Source: Dehalococcoidia bacterium
GTDB lineage: Bacteria; Chloroflexota; Dehalococcoidia; Lucifugimonadales; Lucifugimonadaceae
Direction: 5' to 3'
DNA: 64,000 nt
Assembly: GCA_026421185.1 (NCBI GenBank)
Contig: JAPKCH010000002.1
Location: 39,977-103,976, forward strand
Below, in pieces: positions 1 to 8,250 of this stretch (position 1 is its first letter; the number at the start of each line of letters is the position of its first letter). The notes under the pieces are model-generated. The model worked only from the letters and a program-made list of their open reading frames with translations, was not told the origin of the DNA and did not search any database. A program made the position numbers and the translations under genes.

Positions 1-198
1 GATGATGACTCAGGTGAGGTTATTGGGGCGCACATTATTGGCCCTGAAGCTACTGAGTTGATTGCTGAGATTGGCATGCTGCAGATGCTTGAGGGTACGA
101 ACCTTGAGTTGCACAAGATGACTCATGCGCACCCGACGCTTTCGGAGGCTGTGAAGGAAGCTGGTGCGGCTGTAACGGGCGAGGCTATTCATTTCTAG
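1..198 (+). CDS. lpdA: Dihydrolipoamide dehydrogenase (E3), C-terminal fragment
   Basis: The window opens inside this gene; 65 residues and a TAG stop are visible. They match the C-terminal dimerisation domain of lipoamide dehydrogenases: the GAHIIGPEATELI stretch followed by HAHPTLSEA, which carries the His and Glu of the active-site base pair used with the redox disulfide (the disulfide itself lies outside the window). E3 reoxidises dihydrolipoyl groups of 2-oxoacid, acetoin or glycine-cleavage complexes with NAD. A partner E2 lies at 43917-45122 and the E1 subunits at 39378-41414, so they are not adjacent. A strong terminator follows at 237. The product family is clear; which complex it serves is inference. 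Confidence 0.92.
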   Translation, partial: DDDSGEVIGAHIIGPEATELIAEIGMLQMLEGTNLELHKMTHAHPTLSEAVKEAGAAVTGEAIHF

Positions 199-236
199 CT
201 GATCTACGGCCAGACCACAACACAGGATTATGTACC

Positions 237-273
237 ATTCACCCCATTACAAAATGTAGCGGGGTGAATTTTT
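237..273 (+). terminator. Rho-independent terminator after lpdA
   Basis: A perfect 9-bp stem, ATTCACCCC (237-245) with GGGGTGAAT (261-269), is followed by a run of five T. It lies 38 bases after the lpdA stop. Confidence 0.85.
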
Positions 274-707
274 ATGACTGCAAATACTGACCATGAACGA
301 GTGGCCCAATTAGATCCCTAGCGTGTACGGGCGCTGCTAAACGCTCACTTAAACTCAGTAAGTTCATTCAGTGAGCGAGTGGTTACCATCGCCGCGGTTG
401 TTCTCGGAATTTCACTTCTGGCATTGCAAATAAAAGACCCCGAACTTGCAATACTCGCAGTGATATCTTGGGCACTTCAGTAGTGATGAGTCTTATAGGT
501 GGATTGGTAGAAGTGGGATTCGCTACCCAGCGTCTCAACAAAGCAGAGGATCGCTGGGTATAAAGGGTTAAACACGAACCGCTTTCGGAGAATGATCAGA
601 CCGTAAATATCAAAGATGTTTTAGTGTCGCTGTCGATGGTCGCTTTAATAATGGGAGTTATCACGCTCGTTCTGTTTGACGATTACAACGCGCCATTGGG
701 TCAATAA
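274..707 (+). pseudogene. Decayed small membrane protein gene
   Basis: From an ATG at 274 a reading frame can be followed with lesions. There is an in-frame TAG at 319-321, then an open stretch with a hydrophobic segment (VVTIAAVVLGISLLAL), a TAG at 481-483 where the coding frame shifts, an in-frame TAA at 561-563 in the new frame, and a second hydrophobic segment (SLSMVALIMGVITLVLF) ending at TAA 705-707. The amino-acid texture stays protein-like across all lesions, so this looks like a gene of about 140 residues with two or three membrane helices that has decayed. I do not recognise the family. The remaining spacer to 948 holds a dispersed repeat at 808 and nothing else I can call. Confidence 0.55.
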
Positions 708-807
708 CTAGGTTCGGACCATTGCCTGAAATAACCTGAACCGGTTGATCCAGGCGCGATTTAGTTTGCCTATGTTGTAATTTCGACAATTTGGAGAGAT
801 GGTACCT

Positions 808-839
808 GATTGCCACGTCGGTCCTCCTCGCAATGACAG
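808..839. repeat. Dispersed palindromic element, family A (copy 1)
   Basis: GATTGCCACGTCGG (808-821) and CTCCTCGCAATGACAG (824-839) form an imperfect palindrome. Related copies occur at 2510, 4406, 21323 and 41540, all intergenic. Confidence 0.6.
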
Positions 840-948
840 TAGGCGGTTTTGGCTCGTATGATCGTAGTGTCGAGGGTAGAGTCGATAGATTCGGGTTTCG
901 GATTCTTATTATTTGGGATGTTGCGGGTTGAGTGCTGGGAGATGATCT

Positions 949-2367
949 GTGGTTAGTCAGGCACGCAAAACAACGGTTGTAATTCTTGGTGCTTCTGGGG
1001 ATTTGACTCAGCGGAAGCTAGGTCCGGCGTTGTTTCATTTAATGAATTCTGGATCGTTGCCAGATTTGTGTTCGTTCGTGGGTGTTTCGAGAAGCAAGTT
1101 TTCCGACGAAGCATTCCGAAGTACGCTCCGTGAGAGCGTGGATGCGGTATCCGATTCTGATTGGGCAGGGTTTGCTGAACGAGCCAGTTATTTTCAGGGC
1201 TCTTCGACTAATGCATTGTCGTTGAAGTTGCTTGATCAGCAAATTTCGGAAGCGTGCGGGGATGATTTCGCCGATGACCGTGTTTACTACCTTGCTCTTA
1301 AACCGTCGCTTTATCCGGACACGTTATTGGCTCTTGCTGAATCGGGCTCTCTCAATGAAAGCCTAGGATCGCGCAGGGTCGTAATCGAAAAACCATTTGG
1401 CACGGATTTTGAGTCGGCACGTAAATTGAACGAGCTGGCGCATTCGATGATGAACGAGGATCAGATTTACCGAATAGATCACTATCTAGGCAAAGATACT
1501 GTTCAGAATATTTTGGTATTTCGGTTCGCAAACGCCATATTCGAACCGCTGTGGAATCGGAACTATATTGATCACGTTCAGATAAGTGTTTTGGAAGATC
1601 TCGGAGTCGAAAATCGTGGTACTTACTACGATGATTCTGGTGTTTTGCGAGACATGATGCAGAACCACTTGATGCAGCTACTGGCGTTGATCGCAATGGA
1701 GCCGCCTGCTTCTTCCACTGCCGATGCTTTAAGGGATGAGAAGGCGAAGGTTTTATCGGCCGTTCGCCGGGTCGATGATGATTACGCAACCGCGAATTCC
1801 GTACGTGCTCAGTACGACGGTTACGTTTCAGAGACTGGAGTTGATCCTGATTCATCGACTGCGACTTATGGCGCTGTGAAGCTATTCGTCGACACTTGGC
1901 GTTGGCAGGATGTGCCGTTTGTTTTGCGATCGGGAAAGGCTCTGAGTCGGAAGAGCTCGGAGATATCGATCGAGTTCAAACGTCCGCCGCAGTCGATTTT
2001 TGGTGTTTCGGGAGATGTGATGCCGAACAGGTTGACCATATCGATTCAGCCTGATGAGGGTGTTCATCTTCAATTTGTGAACAAAACGCCGGGCGCTGGA
2101 ACTGAGCTTGCTGCGGAAACTCTTGAGTTTCACTTCCCTGTCGGTGTTATTCGGGACGCTTATGAACGTTTGCTGCTTGATGCGATTTTGGGTGATGCAA
2201 CTCACTTTAATCGTAGTGATGAGATTGAGTATTCTTGGCGAATTATCGATCCGTTCATCAATGCTTGGCTGGATGGCGGGACGCCGAAGATGTTGGGTTA
2301 CGAGCCTGGTAGTTTTGGCCCGATGGAGGCTGAGGGCTTGCTCGGTGAGGGCCGTGAGTGGATTTAG
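949..2367 (+). CDS. zwf: Glucose-6-phosphate 1-dehydrogenase
   Basis: This enzyme oxidises glucose 6-phosphate to 6-phosphoglucono-lactone with NAD(P), the entry to the oxidative pentose phosphate pathway. The 472-residue product starts with a Rossmann dinucleotide motif [11 protein letters not shown] (14-24). It has EKPFG (147-151), the substrate-binding signature RIDHYLGK (175-182) and the catalytic-base His in RDMMQNH (His240), so both subdomains of the family are complete and the length is near normal. The start is GTG at 949; the only nearby ATG is out of frame. It is monocistronic, with its own terminator at 2425. No lactonase or 6-phosphogluconate dehydrogenase is adjacent. Confidence 0.95.
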   Translation: MVSQARKTTVVILGASGDLTQRKLGPALFHLMNSGSLPDLCSFVGVSRSKFSDEAFRSTLRESVDAVSDSDWAGFAERASYFQGSSTNALSLKLLDQQISEACGDDFADDRVYYLALKPSLYPDTLLALAESGSLNESLGSRRVVIEKPFGTDFESARKLNELAHSMMNEDQIYRIDHYLGKDTVQNILVFRFANAIFEPLWNRNYIDHVQISVLEDLGVENRGTYYDDSGVLRDMMQNHLMQLLALIAMEPPASSTADALRDEKAKVLSAVRRVDDDYATANSVRAQYDGYVSETGVDPDSSTATYGAVKLFVDTWRWQDVPFVLRSGKALSRKSSEISIEFKRPPQSIFGVSGDVMPNRLTISIQPDEGVHLQFVNKTPGAGTELAAETLEFHFPVGVIRDAYERLLLDAILGDATHFNRSDEIEYSWRIIDPFINAWLDGGTPKMLGYEPGSFGPMEAEGLLGEGREWI

Positions 2368-2424
2368 GTTTTTTGATTTGGCGTCGTCGAGGTGCTGATT
2401 AGGATCGCGTTGATAGATGTTTTC

Positions 2425-2458
2425 AGCCTGAATCGGTTGGTTCAGGCTTCTTTTGTTT
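2425..2458 (+). terminator. Rho-independent terminator after zwf
   Basis: A perfect 8-bp stem, AGCCTGAA (2425-2432) with TTCAGGCT (2441-2448), with an 8-base loop, is followed by a T-rich tail. It lies 57 bases after the zwf stop. Confidence 0.85.
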
Positions 2459-2509
2459 GGTGGTAGTTGCAGGTTCGGTCTATTCAAGGGTGTGGACGTG
2501 ATTGCCACG

Positions 2510-2538
2510 CCACTCTTAGGGATTCCTTGCAATGATGG
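2510..2538. repeat. Dispersed palindromic element, family A (copy 2, diverged)
   Basis: GATTGCCACGCC followed by CTTGCAATGATGGG, the same layout as the copies at 808 and 41540 but more diverged. Confidence 0.45.
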
Positions 2539-2583
2539 GTGTATGTTATGGGCTGATTTATGACGGTGACCAGTATCGATTCC

Positions 2584-2617
2584 ACCCTCACACTAGCACT
2601 CTCCTCCGGGAGAGGGG
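2584..2617. repeat. Dispersed CCCTC hairpin, family B (copy 1)
   Basis: CCCTCACACTAGCACTCTCC then GGGAGAGGGG form a short hairpin just upstream of the cupin gene. It resembles the elements at 9511, 13584 and 15062. Confidence 0.5.
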
Positions 2618-2641
2618 ATTCGATGTTTTCAGGAGTAGCAG

Positions 2642-3001
2642 ATGACTAAAAAGACGAAGATTACTCGGTTGTTTACCGGGGATGATGGGCAGTCGCATTT
2701 CGAGGATCTTGAAGTTGAGATGGAGCCAAATATTGTTGGTCACATTTCAGAGACGTTTAGCGCGACTGGATTGGTTTTTCGGGAGACTAGTGGGGCGTAC
2801 GACTACGATTTTCATGTAGCGCCACGCAAGCAATACGTGGTTAATCTCGATGGGGCAGTTGAAATTACCGTTGGGAGTGGCGATAAGCGAGTGATGGGAG
2901 CGGGCGAAATGTTTCTCGCGGAAGACACAACAGGTCAGGGTCATATCTCGAGGGCTGTGAATGGCAAGATTAGGCATTCGCTGTTTATTACGGTGGATTG
3001 A
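2642..3001 (+). CDS. Cupin-domain protein of unknown function
   Basis: A 119-residue protein whose central and C-terminal parts look like a single small cupin barrel: HVAPRKQYVVNLDGAVEITV, then GAGEMFLAEDTTGQGH, giving the spaced His and Glu/His pattern used for metal binding in many cupins. The start ATG has a moderate AGGAG upstream (2632-2636). It stands alone between zwf and convergent minus-strand genes, so the neighbours do not reveal a substrate. No signal peptide is visible and it is probably cytoplasmic. The fold call is moderately sure; any reaction would be a guess. Confidence 0.75.
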   Translation: MTKKTKITRLFTGDDGQSHFEDLEVEMEPNIVGHISETFSATGLVFRETSGAYDYDFHVAPRKQYVVNLDGAVEITVGSGDKRVMGAGEMFLAEDTTGQGHISRAVNGKIRHSLFITVD

Positions 3002-3145
3002 CGAGCGTGATTCTCTGTCTCATCCGAAGACCTTGTCGCTCTGGCAATTGCTGCGTTAGTCTGGCCGATATTGCGACGGGGTGAAGACGTCTCACCTAGT
3101 TAGCGGGGCGTTTACTTCAGGCGCACATTCGTGCTTGGTCGAGTC

Positions 3146-3175
3146 TGCCCCTCTAACTCCCACGATCAAGGGGCA
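3146..3175. repeat. Inverted repeat between convergent genes
   Basis: TGCCCCT (3146-3152) pairs perfectly with AGGGGCA (3169-3175). The loop contains CTAACTCCC, a motif shared with the CCCTC hairpins. It lies five bases beyond the DUF1501 stop and could act as a transcript end on either strand, but no T-run follows. Confidence 0.45.
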
Positions 3176-3179
3176 TTAG

Positions 3180-4304
3180 TTAAACAGCGAAGGGTTTTAT
3201 TTTTTCGTATATGCCGTTGACGATTGGTTTGGCTTCGACATGGAGCCAATCTTCAAGGATGTCCGTGTAAAGGCCCCGAAAGTCGTTGTTAAATGCGAGG
3301 TCGCCTTGCACCCAGTCGGCTGGATCTATCGACGGATATTCGGCGTAATGACCACCAGCAACCTGATTGCCGACTACAAACGCCACTCCGCCGGATCCGT
3401 GATCAGTTCCTGTTCCGTTGTCGCGAACTCGCCTGCCGAACTCAGAGAACATTAGAACCGTTACTTCGTCACCTAGTCTGTGTTCTTCGAGATCATCAAA
3501 GAACGAGATGAGCGAACTCGAAATGTGGCTCCATAGTTTCGATTGGAGAGTTACTTCGTCGGTGTGAGTGTCGAAGCTACCGTACTCGGTGTAGAAAACC
3601 CTGGTTCCGAGATCGGCAAAGTGGACTTGAGCAACGCCTTTGAGACTTTTGGCAAACGGGTTGTCAGGATACTCGACATTCGACTTGTACTTGAGCGGCG
3701 CTTCCTTGAGAATATCGGCTCCTCGCATAGCATCTAGCCCAGTTTGGCCTAAATAGTCCATAACGGTGTCGGATCCGAGTAGGGGTGTGTACATACGTCT
3801 GAAGGCGTTGAGAGCTTGCTCACGTTGATTGGCTCCGGCTACTCCGGTGAGAAGGCCGTAGTTTTCTAGATCCCCGACCGATGCGACCGGAACCCCTGGG
3901 GCTGCAAGTGCTCTTGGAAGTCCGTTTCCGAAGTTGACCGCCGTCACTGGATTTCTGCCTTCAGGGTCGAGTTCCTTGATTGCCTGGCCGAGCCATCCTT
4001 TTGAGCCGACTGTTGCTGGTTCTGCTGTGTGCCAGATGTCCATAGACCGGAAGTGAGACCGATTAGGGACGGGATAACCGATTCCATGAACGATGGCGAC
4101 TTTGCCCTGATCATAAAGCGTCTTCATCGGCCCCATGCCGGGATTGAGTCCATAGCCCTTGTCGAGTGGGATGACCTGGTCATCGGTGATACGAATGTTG
4201 GGTCGTGAGTCTTTATAGAAACCGTTCTGAAAAGGAACGATGCAGTTGAGGTAGTCGTTTCCTCCAGAGAGTTGGATGACTACGAGGACTTTCTCTTTGG
4301 TCAT
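3180..4304 (-). CDS. DUF1501 family protein
   Basis: This 374-residue product matches DUF1501, a family related to alkaline phosphatase/sulfatase folds and almost always encoded next to a DUF1800 protein. Visible hallmarks are the N-terminal LSGGNDYLNCIVPF (about 13-26), the NRSHFRSMDIWHTAEP block (about 83-98), YGSFDTHTDEV with its metal-type His/Asp, and FSEFGRRVRDNGTGTDHGSGG near the C-terminus. It lacks the long Tat signal many relatives carry and so may be cytoplasmic. It is the last gene of a minus-strand block with NHL (4455) and DUF1800 (5475). The substrate is unknown; a role in handling sulfated or phosphorylated compounds is only inference from the fold. Confidence 0.9.
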   Translation of the reverse strand: MTKEKVLVVIQLSGGNDYLNCIVPFQNGFYKDSRPNIRITDDQVIPLDKGYGLNPGMGPMKTLYDQGKVAIVHGIGYPVPNRSHFRSMDIWHTAEPATVGSKGWLGQAIKELDPEGRNPVTAVNFGNGLPRALAAPGVPVASVGDLENYGLLTGVAGANQREQALNAFRRMYTPLLGSDTVMDYLGQTGLDAMRGADILKEAPLKYKSNVEYPDNPFAKSLKGVAQVHFADLGTRVFYTEYGSFDTHTDEVTLQSKLWSHISSSLISFFDDLEEHRLGDEVTVLMFSEFGRRVRDNGTGTDHGSGGVAFVVGNQVAGGHYAEYPSIDPADWVQGDLAFNNDFRGLYTDILEDWLHVEAKPIVNGIYEKIKPFAV

Positions 4305-4405
4305 GATGATATTGGCTGATTAGTCTGGTGAGGTGGTGTCGGGTTGCTGTAGTTGTGCTGGTGGGGTTTTTGGTTGGCTGAATCGAGCGTTGATTAGTGT
4401 TTGTC

Positions 4406-4431
4406 ACTTAGTTCCTCATCGCAATGACAGG
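4406..4431. repeat. Dispersed palindromic element, family A (right half only)
   Basis: CTTAGTTCCTCATCGCAATGACAGG matches the right arm of the copy at 808. The left GATTGCC arm is not recognisable. It lies in the 150-bp gap between the DUF1501 and NHL genes. Confidence 0.4.
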
Positions 4432-4454
4432 AACGACTAACATGTCTTATGTCG

Positions 4455-5468
4455 CTATTCGTTGGATCTCTGATAGACCTGAAGGCGATGGCGGAGGGAG
4501 TCGGTGATTATTAGCCTGCCTTCTGGGTCGATTTCGATGGCGGTGGGGTCCCAAAGATAGGATTCCACTCTTGATGAAATTTCGTGGGGTTCCGTAGCGT
4601 CAACTTCGATGAACGAATCGAATCGAGTTCGTGCTTCGGCTTCGTCGGCATTTGCATTCAGATATTCCTGCGCCCACGGCGAAACCGTTGCTGCGCCTCG
4701 TACCGACTGTTGGAAATTCCAGTTTGAATCGAACATTTGGACGCGTTGGTTGCCCCAGTCGGCTACATAGATAAATCCGTCTTGATCAACTGCGACGTCA
4801 GACGGTCGGTCCAGTTGGCCTTCTTCTCGTCCAGGCGTGCCGAACTGGTCAATGAACGTTCCATCGTTGGCGAATCGTTGGATTCGGTCGTTTCGCCAGT
4901 CGGCAACGTAGATGTTGTCAGTTACATCGGTATCGATGCCCCAAGGAAGATTGAACTCGCCTTCACCGGTGCCTTCGCACCCAAAGTGCGAGATATAGTC
5001 GCCGTTGGGTGTTAGGCGCTGAATTCGATTGTTGAGATGATCGACCAGCAGTAAATCACCGTTTAATGTGAATTTCAGGCCTGCGGGTCCGCTGATTTGA
5101 CCGGGATGGTTCCCCTGTTCGCCCCATTTTGAGATGAATTCACCATCCGGGGTGTACACGGTTATTCGATTGAGTTCTTCGTCGGCAATATAGACGTGGT
5201 CGTTGGGACCGTGCGTGATTGCAGTCGGGCTCACGAACTGACCATCGTCTGTGCCATCGCTACCGAACTCGTGATACCAGCCATGATGAACGTCACATAT
5301 GCCAACGCGAATGCCCAAACGGTGCATTGGGCTTCGATTCACGGCGAAGATGCGACCATCGGGTCGGATCGAAAGATCGACTGGTATGTGGAAGCCTCGG
5401 CCTCCAACATCGGCACCGAATCCGATGGTATCTAAGTATTTGAGTTTATTTTTCATCTGAGTGGTCAT
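4455..5468 (-). CDS. NHL-repeat beta-propeller protein
   Basis: A 337-residue protein built from repeated NHL blocks. Successive copies of a pattern like VADWRNDRIQRFANDG and VADWGNQRVQMFDS recur every 45-50 residues from about 40 to 330, enough for a six-bladed propeller. Such propellers usually bind proteins or ligands; some are lyases. No signal peptide is visible. It lies six bases after the DUF1800 stop, so it is probably co-transcribed and works with the DUF1800/DUF1501 pair. Start ATG 5468 has no clear ribosome site; an in-frame ATG four codons later is possible. Fold sure, function unknown. Confidence 0.88.
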   Translation of the reverse strand: MTTQMKNKLKYLDTIGFGADVGGRGFHIPVDLSIRPDGRIFAVNRSPMHRLGIRVGICDVHHGWYHEFGSDGTDDGQFVSPTAITHGPNDHVYIADEELNRITVYTPDGEFISKWGEQGNHPGQISGPAGLKFTLNGDLLLVDHLNNRIQRLTPNGDYISHFGCEGTGEGEFNLPWGIDTDVTDNIYVADWRNDRIQRFANDGTFIDQFGTPGREEGQLDRPSDVAVDQDGFIYVADWGNQRVQMFDSNWNFQQSVRGAATVSPWAQEYLNANADEAEARTRFDSFIEVDATEPHEISSRVESYLWDPTAIEIDPEGRLIITDSLRHRLQVYQRSNE

Positions 5469-5474
5469 GATGAT

Positions 5475-6935
5475 CTAAACGAATTGGTACTCGCGGGTGG
5501 CGACGATTAGTTGCAGAAGGGAGGCGATGACTTCGTCGGAGATGTTTGACATGTCGTCGTGCTTCTCATTCGGCGACGGACTCGGGATTACATTGTTTAC
5601 GTAATCCCTGAGACCGCTTAAGGTATCGTCGGCAACTTGGAGGCTTCCTAGACTAGCTAAACTGGCGTTTACTAGGGAGCCGGCTGTTGGTGAGTTACCC
5701 GCTGCTGAACGAATAGTGGAAACCATTTCTTGAACGCCATTGTTTTCTAGGTTTCCGACGATTTCTCCAGCGAAGTTAACTCGCATGACCATAGATCCGG
5801 TCGATATCCAGTCGGCGCCACCCATCCAGCCTTCGACACTTGGCGGTGCGTAAATGTCTTGGCCCATATATCCACTCGCTGCAATGTGAGAGTAGACGTC
5901 GGAAGTCGGAGAATCGTAGCCGCCAGCGAGTCGAACTGTGCCGACAACGAGCTCGATAGGGCTTTTCACCCGTGCGTTCCATGCGGATGGCGACTTGAAC
6001 GAATCAGATAGGAACAATGCTCTCAGCATCGCTTTGATCGAATGACCGGACTCGAAGTAGGCGTGGGTCATCACTTCAATTGCTTCTGGATTTAGCGGAG
6101 GGAAGTGAGGCCATTGAGGGACAGGTAATTCGTCGGCAACGAAATAGTGATACAGGTGCCTGGCGATAAATCCGGCGGTTGCAGGGTTTTTACAGATGAT
6201 GGCAATGATATTTTCGCCATTAAAGTTTCCGGTCTCGCCTAAAAATGTTTTTTCTCCGTCATCGTGGTCATCTGGATCAAATTTGAACTGCCAGTTGATG
6301 TAGCCGTAGGGCCGCATCGTGTTGTTGCGCATTTTCAGCGCCATGTAGTCAGTATTTTCGACCGTCCAACCCGTGAACGCCCGAGAGCATTCTTTGATGT
6401 CTTCTTCAGTGTAGTTGCCCACTCCCAATGAGAACAGTTCGAGGATTTCGCGACCATAGTTTTCGTTGATCGAATCCTTGTGGTTGTCTTGATTGTCGAG
6501 CCACAGGATCATCGCTGGATCTTTGGACAGTGCTAGCAGCAGATCGTCGAATTTACCCAAACCGTTTGCGCGAAGCATGTCGAGGTGAGTCGACATTGCT
6601 TTGCCTTGGATTAGTTTCGTTTGGCCGGTTGCGAACACTCGATGCCAGAACAGGTTCATCTTTTCGATGAACGGCGCGCCGGTCGTGACCATTTGATAGA
6701 GCCAGTTTCCGGCGCTACTACCTATGGTGCGTAGATCGGACTGATCGATGTGGTATCGACGTATGAGGTCTTGAGGAAGAGAAGTGGTGTCGATTGCATT
6801 TAGAAGCTGGTCGACTGCATCTTCATAATCAAGTTGCGAGTATTTCCGCAGTTCGGCAGCCGTGCCCCCGAATCCAGCCCGTCGAAGCAGGTGCCCAATC
6901 AACAACTCGTCAGTGCGAGTTTCGGTCGTCGTCAT
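5475..6935 (-). CDS. DUF1800 family protein
   Basis: About 486 residues matching the DUF1800 family. The N-terminal HLLRRAGFGGTAAEL, then MNLFWHRVFATGQTKL, then NENYGREILELFSLGVG and CSRAFTGWTVENTDY are the conserved blocks in their usual order, and PSVEGWMGGADWISTG is the C-terminal block. The function is unknown; the family nearly always pairs with DUF1501, here two genes downstream. I place the start at ATG 6935 rather than seven codons earlier because GAGGG lies 7-8 bases upstream of it. The gene heads a minus-strand unit with the NHL and DUF1501 genes. No signal peptide is visible. Confidence 0.9.
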   Translation of the reverse strand: MTTTETRTDELLIGHLLRRAGFGGTAAELRKYSQLDYEDAVDQLLNAIDTTSLPQDLIRRYHIDQSDLRTIGSSAGNWLYQMVTTGAPFIEKMNLFWHRVFATGQTKLIQGKAMSTHLDMLRANGLGKFDDLLLALSKDPAMILWLDNQDNHKDSINENYGREILELFSLGVGNYTEEDIKECSRAFTGWTVENTDYMALKMRNNTMRPYGYINWQFKFDPDDHDDGEKTFLGETGNFNGENIIAIICKNPATAGFIARHLYHYFVADELPVPQWPHFPPLNPEAIEVMTHAYFESGHSIKAMLRALFLSDSFKSPSAWNARVKSPIELVVGTVRLAGGYDSPTSDVYSHIAASGYMGQDIYAPPSVEGWMGGADWISTGSMVMRVNFAGEIVGNLENNGVQEMVSTIRSAAGNSPTAGSLVNASLASLGSLQVADDTLSGLRDYVNNVIPSPSPNEKHDDMSNISDEVIASLLQLIVATREYQFV

Positions 6936-6970
6936 TTCAAAACCCTCGAGAATCATTATTTGTCGGGATT

Positions 6971-7498
6971 CTAAAGGTTTTGATCGTCGTTGCGCGCTAT
7001 TTCCAACATTTCTGTGAGCTGAGGAACATCGACTTTCATAGAAATAGCGACTTTCTCATCGGAATCTGACTCTTCCGTGTTGCCTAGTTCTGCATGGACT
7101 ACGGCGCGGTTTGCGAATGCTTCGCCCCAATCTGGTTTGAGTCGGATGGCTTCGGAGAAGTCTTTAAGGGCAGTTTCTAGGTGTCCTAGCTGGTAGTGCG
7201 AGTTTCCGCGGTCGAGATAGGTGTCAGGGCATGACGGGTTGAGTCGTACTGCGGTGTCGTAGTCGACTATCGCTTTTTCGAATTCGCCATTCATGGAGAA
7301 GGCGTCGGCTCGGTAGTGGTGAAGTTTTGCGGATTGCGATGATCGTGCGATTGCTTCGGTGAAGTGATTGATGGCTTTTTCGGGGTGCCCTTCGTCGACT
7401 TCACGGACGCCGTTTTTGAAAATGTTTAGAGTGCGTTCGGGCGTGGTTAATTTACCCTGACGGTAGAGAGTTTTGAGGGTTGTGAGCAGGTTTGGCAT
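6971..7498 (-). CDS. Tetratricopeptide-repeat protein
   Basis: About 175 residues with at least three TPR units. HPEKAINHFTEAIARSSQSA, NGEFEKAIVDYDTAVRLNPS and LGHLETALKDFSEAIRLKPD carry the canonical W/L-G-Y-A-P spacing of 34-residue helix pairs. TPR arrays are protein-binding scaffolds. The frame stays open upstream to ATG 7621, but that 41-residue extension is low-complexity and without a ribosome site, so ATG 7498 is preferred. It lies 35 bases upstream of the DUF1800 gene on the same strand, so it may belong to that unit. The partner protein is unknown. Confidence 0.82.
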   Translation of the reverse strand: MPNLLTTLKTLYRQGKLTTPERTLNIFKNGVREVDEGHPEKAINHFTEAIARSSQSAKLHHYRADAFSMNGEFEKAIVDYDTAVRLNPSCPDTYLDRGNSHYQLGHLETALKDFSEAIRLKPDWGEAFANRAVVHAELGNTEESDSDEKVAISMKVDVPQLTEMLEIARNDDQNL

Positions 7499-7673
7499 TG
7501 TGGGCAGTTCCGGTGAGGTGCCTGATTCGAGTTCGGGTAGCGAGGTTTCGGATACACCTGAGGGTTCTGGGTTATCTGAGTTTTTCAGTACGACCAACAC
7601 GATAGTGGGAGGTATGACCATTTAGCAGTTTGATTGCTAGAAATTATCGAAGGTTGCCCAAATCTGAATATGC

Positions 7674-8228
7674 TCACACTTTACGCGCTAACAGTGAACC
7701 AATAATTTGTGGTGCAGCTTCGATCGCCCTTTCGCGGATTTGTTCGGGCGTGAGGCTACCGATTGGGTGTTGGATGAGTGCGAATGGGTAGTCGGGTATT
7801 CCTCCTAAGTTAGCCATTGCTTGCGCACCTGATTCGAACGGTTCAGTACAAATTGCGATTGCTGGGATGCCGAGAGCTTCGAGCTTGAGTGAGTCGTACA
7901 CACTGGACGACGAGCAGCTTCCTCAGTCGCCGTTGGCTAGTATCGCCACATCGATTTCTTGGGATAAATCGTTCAGGAAGCCTGGGTCGGCGGGTCGAGA
8001 CGCGTCGCCTTTGTTTACTCGGTATGCGCTGGCTACTTCGAATCGTTCGGCAAGTACGTCATAGACGGCATCGAGCAGATTTGCGGCGTTGAGTTTGTCG
8101 TTAGTTAGCAAGCCAATTCGTTTGCCGGCTAACGATTCCGTACGAACCGCCATTCCATCAGTTGCTATCGACTGAGTCGCGGTGGGGTCGAGTACTCGAA
8201 GTGGTTTGGCGCCTATGTTTGTAACCAT
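7674..8228 (-). CDS. UGSC-type selenoprotein with in-frame TGA (Sec102)
   Basis: Two open stretches on the same strand and in the same frame are separated by one TGA (7923-7925). Read through as selenocysteine they give a single 184-residue protein. The sequence around the codon is AILANGD-U-GSCSSSSVYDS, so the motif is U102-G-S-C105, the UxxC redox pair that names the UGSC family of (seleno)proteins. The start ATG 8228 has a strong AGGAG six to eight bases upstream. Conserved-looking stretches flank the motif (LAGKRIGLLTNDK before, GIPAIAICTEPFESGAQ after), with no other lesion, which argues against a pseudogene. The function is unknown; a thiol/selenol redox or substrate-binding role is inferred from UxxC. 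It follows gene 8251-9318 by 22 bases. No selA, selB, selC or selD is in the window. Confidence 0.85.
7882..7925 (-). promoter_or_regulatory. Candidate bacterial SECIS hairpin after the Sec codon
   Basis: Directly downstream of the TGA the message can fold. GTCGT (7911-7907) pairs with ACGAC (7897-7893) around the loop CCAGTGTGT, and AGCT/AGCT can pair further out. The apical loop begins 17 bases after the UGA and holds an early G, consistent with the usual spacing of bacterial SECIS elements. The stem is short and was folded by eye, so it is only a candidate. Confidence 0.4.
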
Positions 8229-8250
8229 TAATTTCTCCTGAGTCGGTATG

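Noticed and set aside
1352..2532. Long minus-strand frames opposite zwf (167 and 216 codons)
   Set aside because: Shadows of zwf with no recognisable motif.
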